Source of the DNA: Alistipes ihumii AP11
Lineage (GTDB): Bacteria; Bacteroidota; Bacteroidia; Bacteroidales; Rikenellaceae
Direction: 5' to 3'
Assembly: GCF_025144665.1 (NCBI RefSeq)
Contig: NZ_CP102294.1
Coordinates: 1,364,001 to 1,428,000 of the forward strand
Length of the DNA stretch: 64,000 nucleotides
Shown: in pieces, positions 31,200 to 38,702 of the stretch
Layout: every line of letters starts with the position of its first letter
Numbering within the stretch: the first letter of the stretch is position 1
Translations under genes and position numbers: made by a program
The notes under the pieces: model-generated
Told to the model about the DNA's origin: nothing
Database searches by the model: none
The model's input: only the letters and a program-made list of their open reading frames with translations

Positions 31200-31404
31200 T
31201 TTCTTAAATATTTTTAATAAAATTCTCTATTTTTTTTGTGTAGATTGCGATCTCGAAATCCAACCGGCTGACTGTCAAAAGCAGGGAGAAAAGCCTTTTT
31301 CACTGGATTTTCGAAGCGGGCGAATAGAAGAAACGCTCCCGCGGATGCCCCGAAGAAACGGGACTCCGCATCCGGATTTTCACACGAACAGACTGACTGA
31401 AAAG

Positions 31405-31544
31405 AACATAAAAAAAAGAAAAAGCTTCAAGATAGAGATCGCTCTCTACCTTGCGGCTTTTCCCTCCCTACTAACCTAAAACTACTTATCTAAATGAACC
31501 TAAAACTTCACTGCAAAGGTAGGAATCGAAACGGAAAAAACAAA
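31405..31544 (-). ncRNA. small-RNA-like element copy 2 with promoter
   Basis: Read leftward, TTTG (31541-31544) and TACCTTTG (31514-31521) are 19 bp apart. The transcript starts with the same GAAGTTTTAGGTT leader as copy 1 and ends in a hairpin (inner stem 31428-31438/31443-31453, outer stem 31418-31425/31456-31462) followed by a long T run, a strong intrinsic terminator. The RNA would be about 100 nt. The stretch 31046-31633 holds only copies 1 and 2; I see no protein gene. Confidence 0.6.
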
Positions 31545-31633
31545 TTATTTTTAAGAATATTTAATAATAAAATTCATCGCACCGAAGTGTCAGGAATTTA
31601 GCGGCGGCATTCATCGAGGGTCTTTCCGTACCG

Positions 31634-32374
31634 TCAGTCGCGGTAGACGATTTCTCCGTAATGAATCAAAGAGCTTATATGCTGATTCCGATTCAAATAA
31701 AGCGTCGGCACCCAGCCTGCATTCAACCTGTCCAGCTCGAGACACATGCTGACGTCGAGCAGCGTGAGCAAATTTTCACCGCAGTTCAATTCCTCCAGCC
31801 GGAAGTTCCGGCTGATATTCAGCGTTCCGAGACGATTCCCATACAGATCCACAACACGCAGCTCGGGATTTCGGCTCAGATTGATCATCGACAAACCGTT
31901 GCCCCTGCACGACAAGCGTTCCAGAACGGGATTTCGCGTCACATCGAGCCACGACAGACTACACCCGTCGCAGTTCAATTTCCGCAGAGCTCCGCACTGC
32001 GAAACATTCAGACTCGACAGATTCCAGCAATCCTTGCAACTGACCGACACCAGATTTCCGTTGCCGCTCAAATCGAGCCCGCGAAGGCCATAGCTGTACG
32101 TGCAGTCGAATACCTCGAGACGGGTGAAACGCTCGATTCCCTCCATAGAACCGATACCGGGATCATGGCAGTACATTTCTCTGACCGCCCGGGCCTCGGC
32201 GGCGGAAAGCCGTCCGTCCCCGTCCGTATCGTAGTTTTCGAGACAGAACCGACGGAATACTTCGTCCGGGATAACGACATCGGCGTCGTAAGACGGCGCG
32301 GGCACGTCGTCTTTCGAACACCCGCCCCATATCAGCGAGCAAAGAAGCAGGGAGAGCGACAGCAGATTTTTCAT
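31634..32374 (-). CDS. leucine-rich-repeat lipoprotein with EF-hand
   Basis: A 246-residue lipoprotein (signal MKNLLSLSLLL, lipobox WGGC). After the anchor comes an EF-hand loop DTDGDGRLSAAE, then leucine-rich repeats of about 21-22 residues (pattern L-x-x-L-x-C, S-G-x-L-x-x-L-x-L/V-S), with many Cys. It is probably surface-exposed and may bind host or matrix molecules. It is paralogous to the gene just upstream (31-bp plus spacer) and likely co-transcribed with it. The final residues IVYRD match the end pattern of its paralogue (EVVY). Confidence 0.8.
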   Translation of the reverse strand: MKNLLSLSLLLCSLIWGGCSKDDVPAPSYDADVVIPDEVFRRFCLENYDTDGDGRLSAAEARAVREMYCHDPGIGSMEGIERFTRLEVFDCTYSYGLRGLDLSGNGNLVSVSCKDCWNLSSLNVSQCGALRKLNCDGCSLSWLDVTRNPVLERLSCRGNGLSMINLSRNPELRVVDLYGNRLGTLNISRNFRLEELNCGENLLTLLDVSMCLELDRLNAGWVPTLYLNRNQHISSLIHYGEIVYRD

Positions 32375-32423
32375 AGCAAAACAGAGATTATCCGCATAAT
32401 GGGAACGGAGACAAAGTCGGCCT

Positions 32424-33410
32424 TCAGTAAACTACCTCGGCACCCGGATCCTTATATAGTAAGGCCGGCTCGCGCCCCGGCGCGAGCACGACCGATTCCA
32501 GCAGGGGATTCCCGCGACAGTCCAGTTCGTCGAGAACCGGGCAGCCGCTCAAGTCGAGCGAGACGAGATCGTTGAAACTGCAATTGAGCGCCTCCAAGGC
32601 CGGCAGTCGTCCCACCGTCAGGCTGCCGAGCCGGTTACCGGAACAGTTCAGCGCCGTAAGCGCGGAGCAGCCGCTCACGCCCAAAGACCTCAGACCGCAG
32701 TCCGTACAGAACAATCGCTCCAGAGAGGGATTTCCTCTCAGATCGAGAGCCGTCAGACGCGCGCCTCCGATATACGCCTCCCTCAGCCGGGGACACTCGC
32801 TCAGATCGAGCGTGTCGAGCGGCAACGACAGGCAGTCGAGGTATTCGAGCCCGGCCATTCCTTTCAAAACGAGTCCGCTCATGCCGTTTTTTCCGCAACT
32901 GAGGCGACGCAGGGAACGGCATCCCTCCAAATCGAGCGAAGTCAGCGCGTTATCGCCGCAATCGAGCGCCTCCAGCGACGAGCATCCGCTCGCATCGAGA
33001 CGGCGCAGGCCCCAACCCCGGCAATCGAGCTCCGTCAGTCCCTCGCACCCGCTCACATCGAGTTCGACCAGCGGGTTGTCGTGACACCAGAGAGTCTCCA
33101 GCGCGCGATTGGCCGACAAGTCCAGCGAGGAAATATGATTCCGGATACAATTGAGCACCCTCAGATTCGGGAACCGCTCGATTCCTTTCAGCGAGACGAT
33201 GCCCGCCTCCTGACAAAATATGACCGTTACATGCGCCGCCTCGTCGTCGGAGACCATGCCGTCTCCGTCGAAATCGAAATACTCCAGCACGCATTGCCGG
33301 AAAGCCGGGTCGGGAAAAGCCCGGGCCGCCGGACCGTTCTCCCCGTCAGACTTTTCGCACCCGGCCCAGAACACCGTCTGCAAAAGCAAAAGATATGAGA
33401 AATACTTCAT
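32424..33410 (-). CDS. larger leucine-rich-repeat lipoprotein with EF-hand
   Basis: A 328-residue paralogue of the next gene. It has a lipobox FWAGC, an EF-hand loop DFDGDGMVSDDE near residue 47, and about ten Cys-rich leucine-rich repeats of roughly 21 residues (for example SLEALDCGDNALTSLDLEGC). The repeat number differs from the partner gene, which suggests expansion or loss by recombination. It probably sits on the cell surface with calcium support. The promoter is at 33473-33503. Confidence 0.82.
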   Translation of the reverse strand: MKYFSYLLLLQTVFWAGCEKSDGENGPAARAFPDPAFRQCVLEYFDFDGDGMVSDDEAAHVTVIFCQEAGIVSLKGIERFPNLRVLNCIRNHISSLDLSANRALETLWCHDNPLVELDVSGCEGLTELDCRGWGLRRLDASGCSSLEALDCGDNALTSLDLEGCRSLRRLSCGKNGMSGLVLKGMAGLEYLDCLSLPLDTLDLSECPRLREAYIGGARLTALDLRGNPSLERLFCTDCGLRSLGVSGCSALTALNCSGNRLGSLTVGRLPALEALNCSFNDLVSLDLSGCPVLDELDCRGNPLLESVVLAPGREPALLYKDPGAEVVY

Positions 33411-33472
33411 CGCACCGCCGATCTATCCGGCCGGAAAGCCGCATCCGTTCCGGTCCGTTTCCGCTTATCTGT

Positions 33473-33503
33473 CAAATATACAAACGATTCTACAAAGATA
33501 CAA
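33473..33503 (-). promoter_or_regulatory. promoter of the LRR lipoprotein pair
   Basis: Read leftward, TTG (33501-33503) and TATATTTG (33473-33480) are 20 bp apart. A second -7-like box TATCTTTG lies at 33493-33500. Confidence 0.55.
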
Positions 33504-33544
33504 GCCTACCGGAGGCCCTTTCGGCACATGCAGCCTCATTTTTT

Positions 33545-33576
33545 GTTGCAAAACTTAACGCAATGCGCTAAATTTG
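33545..33576 (+). promoter_or_regulatory. promoter of exported-protein gene
   Basis: GTTG (33545-33548) and TAAATTTG (33569-33576) are 20 bp apart, so transcription starts near 33583. This excludes the ATG at 33574 and supports the start at 33640. Confidence 0.55.
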
Positions 33577-33639
33577 CTTTTGGCGCTTGTGCATCGGCAG
33601 TCAGCCGAACGCGTATTACTAACCCAAAACATTGGTCAC

Positions 33640-34620
33640 ATGAAGAACCCAATCCTCCGCTCCATGCTCTGGAGCGCCGCATGCCTGTTACTGACCGTAT
33701 CGGCATCCTCTGCCAAAAGTCCCGAACGCACGTCGGGCTATGTAGGAATCCGCCCGCTACCCCGCTCGGCCGGCGAGTCGAAGATCGACTGGATGTCGGG
33801 AATCGGCTATTACGACTCCCTACTCCGTCCGGACGACTTCACCGCCAAATACACGGACGTCATCAAGGATTATCGCGGCGCTTTCGCCACCCGCAAATGT
33901 TTCTTCGAGCATTATCTGCCTCTGGACCGCGACTGGATCGACATGAATCCGGAGACCAATCCGCTGATCCTGAAAATACGCAGCCGCGAAAAGATCGGTA
34001 TGGAAGTAGAGCACATTCTGATATGCCGCGAAGCCGAGTTGCTGGGACGCGGGAAATGGGGCCCGTTCAAGGAAGACAGTCGCATTCTCTATCAGCGCGA
34101 CGTAGACGACTACCGGAAACTGTTCAAGCTGGCTTACAAGCAGGGACTGACCAAACACAAGAACTACAAGCTGATCCAGATGGTTACGCATGCCTCCGCG
34201 TTCATGGAGATCCCCGAAGCCGTGAAAATCGTCAAGACGATGGATGGCATCGCCTACGAATCGCACCAGTTCAACCGGCACTGGCCTTACGAAACCGGTT
34301 GGACCCGGCCGGAGCAACTGGTCAAGGGCGCCCGGTGGACGCTGGATCAGGGGCTGGAATACATCTTCTACTACGGGCCGTTCGTCTACAAGGAGTTCGA
34401 CCAGTACACGGATTTCATCGAGCGCGACTGGCTGTACCGGTTCTGGAAAGAGGGACTCCCGAAACACCATCCGAACATGCACTATTACCTCAACGCATTT
34501 CCCCATGCGCATGGAGCCAAGCGGCCGGTCGGACCGGAGTCGGACCCGCACTCCTATCTGGGCATGCTCAAATGGCTGATTCAGGAAATCAAGGGCGACA
34601 ATCCGCAAATCGATTCCTGA
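33640..34620 (+). CDS. exported protein of unknown function
   Basis: A 326-residue protein with a signal peptide (MKNPILRSMLWSAACLLL, cleavage near ASSA). I do not recognise a family. The mature part is rich in Tyr, Trp and His and contains segments that look like strand-helix units of a barrel enzyme: GMEVEHILICREAELLG, then MDGIAYESHQFNRHWPYE, and LDQGLEYIFYYGPF. It could be a glycan-active enzyme, but no catalytic signature was seen. It is expressed alone and closed by a strong terminator. Confidence 0.6.
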   Translation: MKNPILRSMLWSAACLLLTVSASSAKSPERTSGYVGIRPLPRSAGESKIDWMSGIGYYDSLLRPDDFTAKYTDVIKDYRGAFATRKCFFEHYLPLDRDWIDMNPETNPLILKIRSREKIGMEVEHILICREAELLGRGKWGPFKEDSRILYQRDVDDYRKLFKLAYKQGLTKHKNYKLIQMVTHASAFMEIPEAVKIVKTMDGIAYESHQFNRHWPYETGWTRPEQLVKGARWTLDQGLEYIFYYGPFVYKEFDQYTDFIERDWLYRFWKEGLPKHHPNMHYYLNAFPHAHGAKRPVGPESDPHSYLGMLKWLIQEIKGDNPQIDS

Positions 34621-34630
34621 AACATAAGAA

Positions 34631-34676
34631 GCGAACGGGAAAGGGGAAGACTGCGCTCTTCCCCTTTCCCGTTCGC
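34631..34676. terminator. long hairpin terminator after exported-protein gene
   Basis: A perfect 20-bp stem (34631-34650/34657-34676) with loop CTGCGC follows the stop codon. No gene is seen from 34677 to 35150, an ordinary unstructured stretch with no clear promoter. Confidence 0.8.
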
Positions 34677-35139
34677 TATCATAGAAGCCCGAACTGAATT
34701 TCCCGGGCAAAACCCGGTCCCATGCACGAACGAAGTCGGCAATACCGTCAAGCCGAAGCCTCACCGAGAGCCTTATCGCGCCTTTCGCATACGCCGCATA
34801 CGTCGTGGCGGCCTCGACCGGCACCCCGAAACCGCTTCCCCCGTTCCGGACAAAACCGCTTCACGCCGCGAATCCGAAAGCCCCGTATCTGAGAAACGAC
34901 CGGCACTCGGCGGCAGCCTGGTCCGACGATCCGTAAAACCGCATTCCCCGAACGGCAGGAAAGCCGGCGAACACCGAAAACAAGCAACGATCCTCGCCGT
35001 CAGATCCCGCCCCGATCCTCACTCAGAAAACGGCGCGCCCCGCCCGATCGACCGGGAAACGGTCTGCCTCGCCCTCCCTAAGGGACCACGGCAACGCATG
35101 GCAAGACAACAGAATGAATTCAAGCGATTTACATGCCGA

Positions 35140-35177
35140 ATAAAAGAAAAAGGAGCGGCGATTTTCATCGCCGCTCC
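35140..35177 (-). terminator. intrinsic terminator of tRNA-Leu pair
   Basis: A perfect 11-bp stem (35152-35162/35167-35177) with loop TTTC, followed on the minus strand by TTTTTCTTTTATTC. It lies just past tRNA-Leu(CAG). Confidence 0.9.
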
Positions 35178-35184
35178 TTCGCGG

Positions 35185-35267
35185 TGCCCAGGAAAGGACT
35201 CGAACCTTCACATCATCACTGACACTAGTACCTGAAACTAGCGCGTCTACCATTTCGCCACCTGGGC
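35185..35267 (-). tRNA. tRNA-Leu (anticodon CAG)
   Basis: An 83-nt minus-strand cloverleaf with long variable arm, acceptor GCCCAGG/CCTGGGC, anticodon loop TTCAGGT. The CCA is not encoded. It is the second of two leucine tRNAs transcribed together. Confidence 0.93.
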
Positions 35268-35313
35268 AGTCCAACATGTCAAAAAAACGATCGAACCCGA
35301 AGGTTACTCAACG

Positions 35314-35398
35314 TGCCCAGAACAAGACTCGAACTTGCACGTCGTAAACCGACACTACCCCCTCAAAGTAGCGTGTCTACCAATTTCACCATCTGGGC
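35314..35398 (-). tRNA. tRNA-Leu (anticodon GAG)
   Basis: An 85-nt minus-strand cloverleaf with long variable arm and anticodon loop TTGAGGG. It is preceded by the third small-RNA-like element and followed by tRNA-Leu(CAG). Confidence 0.92.
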
Positions 35399-35429
35399 CT
35401 ATATCTTATCGGCAACGGGAACGTTGCGG

Positions 35430-35579
35430 CGCGGGCTTCAAAATTCAAAGGAAAGCTACAGAAAGAGAACTTGCGTCTCCGATTCTGCCGGCTATCCTTC
35501 TACTCAACCTAAAACCTACTAACCTAAAATGAACCTAAAACTTCGTTGCAAAGATAGAACAAATTTACGACTCTCCAAA
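35430..35579 (-). ncRNA. small-RNA-like element copy 3 / tRNA-Leu leader, with promoter
   Basis: Read leftward, TTTG (35576-35579) and TATCTTTG (35549-35556), 19 bp apart, precede the same GAAGTTTTAGGTT leader (three TTTTAGGTT-type units, 35500-35542) and a two-part hairpin with outer stem 35450-35456/35491-35497. Unlike copies 1 and 2, the T tract behind it is weak and tRNA-Leu(GAG) lies 32 bases further, so it may be a leader rather than a separate RNA. Confidence 0.5.
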
Positions 35580-35651
35580 AAAATCGGGATTTCCCGACCT
35601 TGCCGGACAGCTTGAAAGAACGCCTTCCCCGGAATCCCCCGGAAAGTGGTG

Positions 35652-35681
35652 CAAAGGTAACCAAAATTAAGATAACGCAAA
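35652..35681 (-). promoter_or_regulatory. second upstream promoter of tRNA-Leu unit
   Basis: Read leftward, TTTG (35678-35681) and TACCTTTG (35652-35659) are 18 bp apart, giving a tandem promoter. Confidence 0.45.
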
Positions 35682-35731
35682 ATATTCGAGCATATTTTTA
35701 TCGTTTTTTTTCGTTTACCGTCAATTAATCC

Positions 35732-35831
35732 TATCTTTGCACCGCTAATATGCGGTCCGCCATGGGGCGGCAGGGTTTCATCTCTCCCCTGCCTCTGAGT
35801 AGCGGGCCTGAACCAAAACCAATCAACTGTT
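35732..35831 (+). promoter_or_regulatory. rplY promoter and structured leader
   Basis: TATCTTTG (35732-35739) fits the -7 box. The roughly 85-base leader can form CCGCC/GGCGG (35757-35761/35766-35770) and GGCAGGG/CCCTGCC (35769-35775/35787-35793), which overlap by two bases. A ribosomal-protein autoregulatory leader is possible but unproven. Confidence 0.45.
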
Positions 35832-36425
35832 ATGGAAACGATCAAAATCGCCGGCGTAAAGCGTGAAGCGTTCGGCAAAAAAGAGAGCAAGAGCATTCGC
35901 AAGCAGGGGCAGGTTCCCTGCGTGATCTACGGCAACGGCGAGACCGTTCACTTCTCGGTGGACGCCCGCTCCCTGAAACCGCTGATCTACACGCCCCAGT
36001 CATTCCTGATCGAGTTCGACATCGAAGGCAAAAAGGAAGTGGGCGTCATGCGCGAGGTTCAGTACCATCCGGTGACGGACCAGGTACTGCACGCCGACTT
36101 CTTCCATGTGATTCCCGGCAAGCCGATCTCGATCGACGTGCCCGTCAAGCTGACCGGCAACTCGGAAGGCGTGAAGCAGGGCGGCAAGCTGATCCTCAGC
36201 AAGCGGAAAGTACGCATCAGCGCGACGATGGAAAATCTGCCCGACGAGATCGTCGTAGACGTGACGACGCTCGGCCTGGGCAAGAGCATTTTCGTCGGGG
36301 ACCTGAAGTACGACCACATCACGATTCTGACGCCTGCCACGACGGCTATCTGCGCCGTGAAGATGACGCGCGCCGCCCGTGGCGCGGCCGCTGCAGCCGA
36401 AGCGGCCGCCGCGGCCAAGAAATAG
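35832..36425 (+). CDS. rplY: 50S ribosomal protein L25, general-stress (CTC) type
   Basis: A 197-residue L25 of the long CTC type, which binds 5S rRNA. The N-terminal 5S-binding domain (about 1-90, VKREAFGKKESKSIRKQGQV then PCVIYG) is followed by the C-terminal beta domain (95-180) and an Ala/Lys-rich tail. Pth lies 90 bp downstream, the usual partner of rplY in many bacteria. The length is normal for this type. Confidence 0.95.
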   Translation: METIKIAGVKREAFGKKESKSIRKQGQVPCVIYGNGETVHFSVDARSLKPLIYTPQSFLIEFDIEGKKEVGVMREVQYHPVTDQVLHADFFHVIPGKPISIDVPVKLTGNSEGVKQGGKLILSKRKVRISATMENLPDEIVVDVTTLGLGKSIFVGDLKYDHITILTPATTAICAVKMTRAARGAAAAAEAAAAAKK

Positions 36426-36451
36426 TCCGGAGCCACACCGGTTTTCTTACA

Positions 36452-36497
36452 AATATCTTGCTGCGGAACCTCCGGGGAATGCAGCAAGATATTTTCA
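36452..36497 (+). terminator. hairpin between rplY and pth
   Basis: A perfect 13-bp stem (36452-36464/36481-36493) is followed by TTTTC. It could partly terminate transcription before pth and so reduce pth levels relative to rplY. Confidence 0.65.
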
Positions 36498-36515
36498 CCT
36501 TAAACAGATGCGAAA

Positions 36516-37079
36516 TTGAAATACCTGATCGTCGGGCTGGGCAATATCGGCGCCGAGTACGCCGAAACCCGGCATAACATAGGATTCAAAGTGGCCGACG
36601 CACTGGCAGCCGAGGCGGGCGCCGTCTTTGCAACGGGCCGCTACGGCTCGGTCGCCGAGTTCAGGCACAAGGGACGGACGTTCGTGCTGCTGAAGCCGTC
36701 GACCTACATGAACCTGAGCGGCAAGGCGGTCAGCTACTGGCTGAAAGCCGAAAAGATCCCGCAGGAGAACCTGCTGGTCGTCGTCGACGACATCGCGCTG
36801 CCGTTCGGCACGATCCGCATCCGGGCCAAAGGCAGCGACGGCGGACACAACGGGCTCAAAAGCATCGCCGAGCTGCTCGGCAACAGCGACTATGCGCGGC
36901 TGCGCTTCGGTATCGGGGGCGACTTTCCCAAAGGCTTTCAGGTAGACTACGTGCTCGGCGAATGGACGCCCGACGAGCGGGCGGCGCTGCCCGGGCGAAT
37001 CGGAACGGCCGCCGAGGCCGTCCTCTCGTTCGGCACGGCGGGGCTGGAGCGCACGATGAACGGATTCAACCGCAAATAG
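36516..37079 (+). CDS. pth: peptidyl-tRNA hydrolase
   Basis: A 187-residue Pth that frees peptides from dropped-off peptidyl-tRNA. Catalytic His20 lies in [12 protein letters not shown], and [23 protein letters not shown] and GHNGLKSI are all present. The gene starts with TTG at 36516; no in-frame ATG lies upstream. A three-codon frame ATG CGA AAT TGA at 36508 ends inside the TTG codon, which may couple translation. Confidence 0.95.
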   Translation: MKYLIVGLGNIGAEYAETRHNIGFKVADALAAEAGAVFATGRYGSVAEFRHKGRTFVLLKPSTYMNLSGKAVSYWLKAEKIPQENLLVVVDDIALPFGTIRIRAKGSDGGHNGLKSIAELLGNSDYARLRFGIGGDFPKGFQVDYVLGEWTPDERAALPGRIGTAAEAVLSFGTAGLERTMNGFNRK

Positions 37080-37089
37080 AACTCGGGCA

Positions 37090-37500
37090 ATGGAAGACAA
37101 ATCGGTCAGACTCGACAAATGGCTGTGGGCCGTGCGGATTTACAAGACGCGCAGCGACGCGGCCGACGCATGCCGGACGAACAAGGTGCTCGTCAACGGC
37201 TCCTACGCCAAGCCCTCGCGCGAGGTCAAGCCCGGAGATGCGATAACCGTCAAAAAGATGCCGGTCACCTACTCGTTCCGCGTCGTGGAGCTCGTTTCGT
37301 CGCGGCAGCCGGCCAAAGAAGTCCCCCGCTACGCCGAGAACGTCACGCCGCAAGAGGAGCTCGACAAGCTGAACATCCCGAAGCTGAGCATTTTCGTCCA
37401 GCGCGACCGGGGTAGCGGCAGGCCCACGAAGCGCGAGCGCCGCGAGATCGACTCGCTGATGGGCGAGCTCTATTCCGAAGACGAGGACGAGCAGTTCTGA
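37090..37500 (+). CDS. S4-domain RNA-binding protein (Hsp15-like)
   Basis: A 136-residue protein with an N-terminal S4 RNA-binding domain (VRLDKWLWAVRIYKTRSDA, then KVLVNGSYAKPSREVKPGD). The family binds stalled 50S subunits carrying peptidyl-tRNA, which fits the position 10 bp behind pth. The rest is a charged, partly disordered tail ending in acidic residues. Co-transcription with rplY-pth is likely. Confidence 0.88.
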   Translation: MEDKSVRLDKWLWAVRIYKTRSDAADACRTNKVLVNGSYAKPSREVKPGDAITVKKMPVTYSFRVVELVSSRQPAKEVPRYAENVTPQEELDKLNIPKLSIFVQRDRGSGRPTKRERREIDSLMGELYSEDEDEQF

Positions 37501-37601
37501 ATCTCTACGGGACAGAATCCCATGCCGACACGATCCGTTTCAGATGCCCGTTTCCCGGAAACGAATCGGACATCGCCGGCTTCGCAGATACGAAATAAAT
37601 G

Positions 37602-37636
37602 CGGAAGGCGCCTCCCGTCCTGGGGAGCGCCTTCCG
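37602..37636. terminator. terminator between S4 gene and small ORF
   Basis: Stem CGGAAGGCGC (37602-37611) with 37627-37636. It serves the plus-strand S4 gene and, read leftward, the 45-residue ORF (T-rich flank on the minus strand). Confidence 0.75.
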
Positions 37637-37652
37637 TTTCAATCCGACGGAC

Positions 37653-37790
37653 TTACCTTCTGAAAGCCTCTCTGAGCAAGCAATCCACCAACATCAGATC
37701 GGTATCCTCGCGTATCACCTCTCTGATGAAAAGCTCCTCGTCGGCAAGCTTCTCGGAAGTCCATCCGCATTCTTCGTACTGATCGTTCAT
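37653..37790 (-). CDS. 45-residue acidic protein behind sigma factor gene
   Basis: Read on the minus strand, an ATG at 37790 opens a 45-codon frame ending at TAA 37653. It encodes an acidic, helical peptide (starts MNDQYEECGWTSEKL, ends LLREAFRR). It lies 57 bp behind the sigma factor gene on the same strand and is bounded by a terminator, so it is probably its co-transcribed partner. I know no family. A role in controlling the sigma factor is a guess. Confidence 0.55.
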   Translation of the reverse strand: MNDQYEECGWTSEKLADEELFIREVIREDTDLMLVDCLLREAFRR

Positions 37791-37847
37791 AGGCAACTGT
37801 TTTGATTGTTACCTATATAACGACAGCCTCCGGGAAATATTGCCCGA

Positions 37848-38438
37848 TCAGTTCAGGATCAGCTGCTTTTCGTCGATCAGCTTCCGCAGATTGATCAGCG
37901 CATAACGCATGCGTCCCAGCGCGGTATTGATGCTTACCTCGGTCTGTTCGGCGATCTCCTTGAAACTCAACCCCATGTAATAGCGCATCATCACGACTTC
38001 CTTCTGTTCCTTGGGCAAATAATCCAGCAATTTGCGGACATCCGCCTCGATCTGCGCCGACACCATTTTCTCCTCGACGGTCGTATCGGAGAACTTCTTG
38101 TTGTTGAGCAGATCGTAGCCAGCCTCGCCCTCCGAGACGTTGTTCTGCTGCTTCTTCTGGCGGAAATGGTCGATTACCTGATTATGGGCGATGCGCAACA
38201 CCCAAGAGAGGAATTTGCCGTTCTCGGTATAGCGACCGTCGTTGACGAACCGCAACACGCGGATCAGCGTCTCCTGAAAGATATCGTCGGCCACGTCGCG
38301 ATCCTTGACCATCATATGGACGTAATCGAAAATCCTCCGGCGGTGACGGTTTACAAGCGCGGTTATAGCGTTCTCATTGCCTGACAGATAAGCATTAAGC
38401 AATTGGTTATCGCTTAATTTCTTAAGATTCAGATCCAT
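37848..38438 (-). CDS. ECF-like RNA polymerase sigma factor
   Basis: A 196-residue sigma factor. Region 2 (about 15-95) contains DDIFQETLIRVLRFV and region 4 (about 130-190) the HTH motif GLSFKEIAEQTEVSINTALG. There is no region 3 or 1.1, so it is ECF-like. No anti-sigma gene is adjacent, only a 45-residue ORF behind it. Targets are unknown. The promoter lies about 150 bases upstream. Confidence 0.9.
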   Translation of the reverse strand: MDLNLKKLSDNQLLNAYLSGNENAITALVNRHRRRIFDYVHMMVKDRDVADDIFQETLIRVLRFVNDGRYTENGKFLSWVLRIAHNQVIDHFRQKKQQNNVSEGEAGYDLLNNKKFSDTTVEEKMVSAQIEADVRKLLDYLPKEQKEVVMMRYYMGLSFKEIAEQTEVSINTALGRMRYALINLRKLIDEKQLILN

Positions 38439-38597
38439 ATACTACTCATTATTAGTTCAGAGTAGATATTCTCGATAGGCAATCCCTTTAACGGTTAGAC
38501 AATAATTTTTGCAATATACGCTATATTTCCCGAATCCGCAAATTTTCACGTCCGATGCGGACTCGCCCGACTTCATACAAATCGCGTACCGTTTTTG

Positions 38598-38628
38598 CAA
38601 AAGTATAAAAAAAATTGATACTATCAAA
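38598..38628 (-). promoter_or_regulatory. promoter of sigma factor gene
   Basis: Read leftward, TTTG (38625-38628) and TACTTTTG (38598-38605) are 19 bp apart, with a leader of about 150 bases. Confidence 0.55.
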
Positions 38629-38630
38629 GA

Positions 38631-38660
38631 AAAACATGGGGAAAGCACTACTTTCCCCAT
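38631..38660 (-). terminator. terminator of zinc-ribbon coiled-coil gene
   Basis: Stem ATGGGGAAAG (38636-38645) with 38651-38660, loop CACTA. A T-rich run follows on the minus strand. It lies 40 bases past the 38703 stop. Confidence 0.85.
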
Positions 38661-38702
38661 TCGGTACGTTTCCGTTCCGCAAGCGACCGGAACAGCGAAC
38701 CG

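Noticed and set aside
18444-31200. att-site direct repeats bounding the phage-like operon
   Set aside because: No shared direct repeat was found by eye between the two flanks; this needs a computed comparison.
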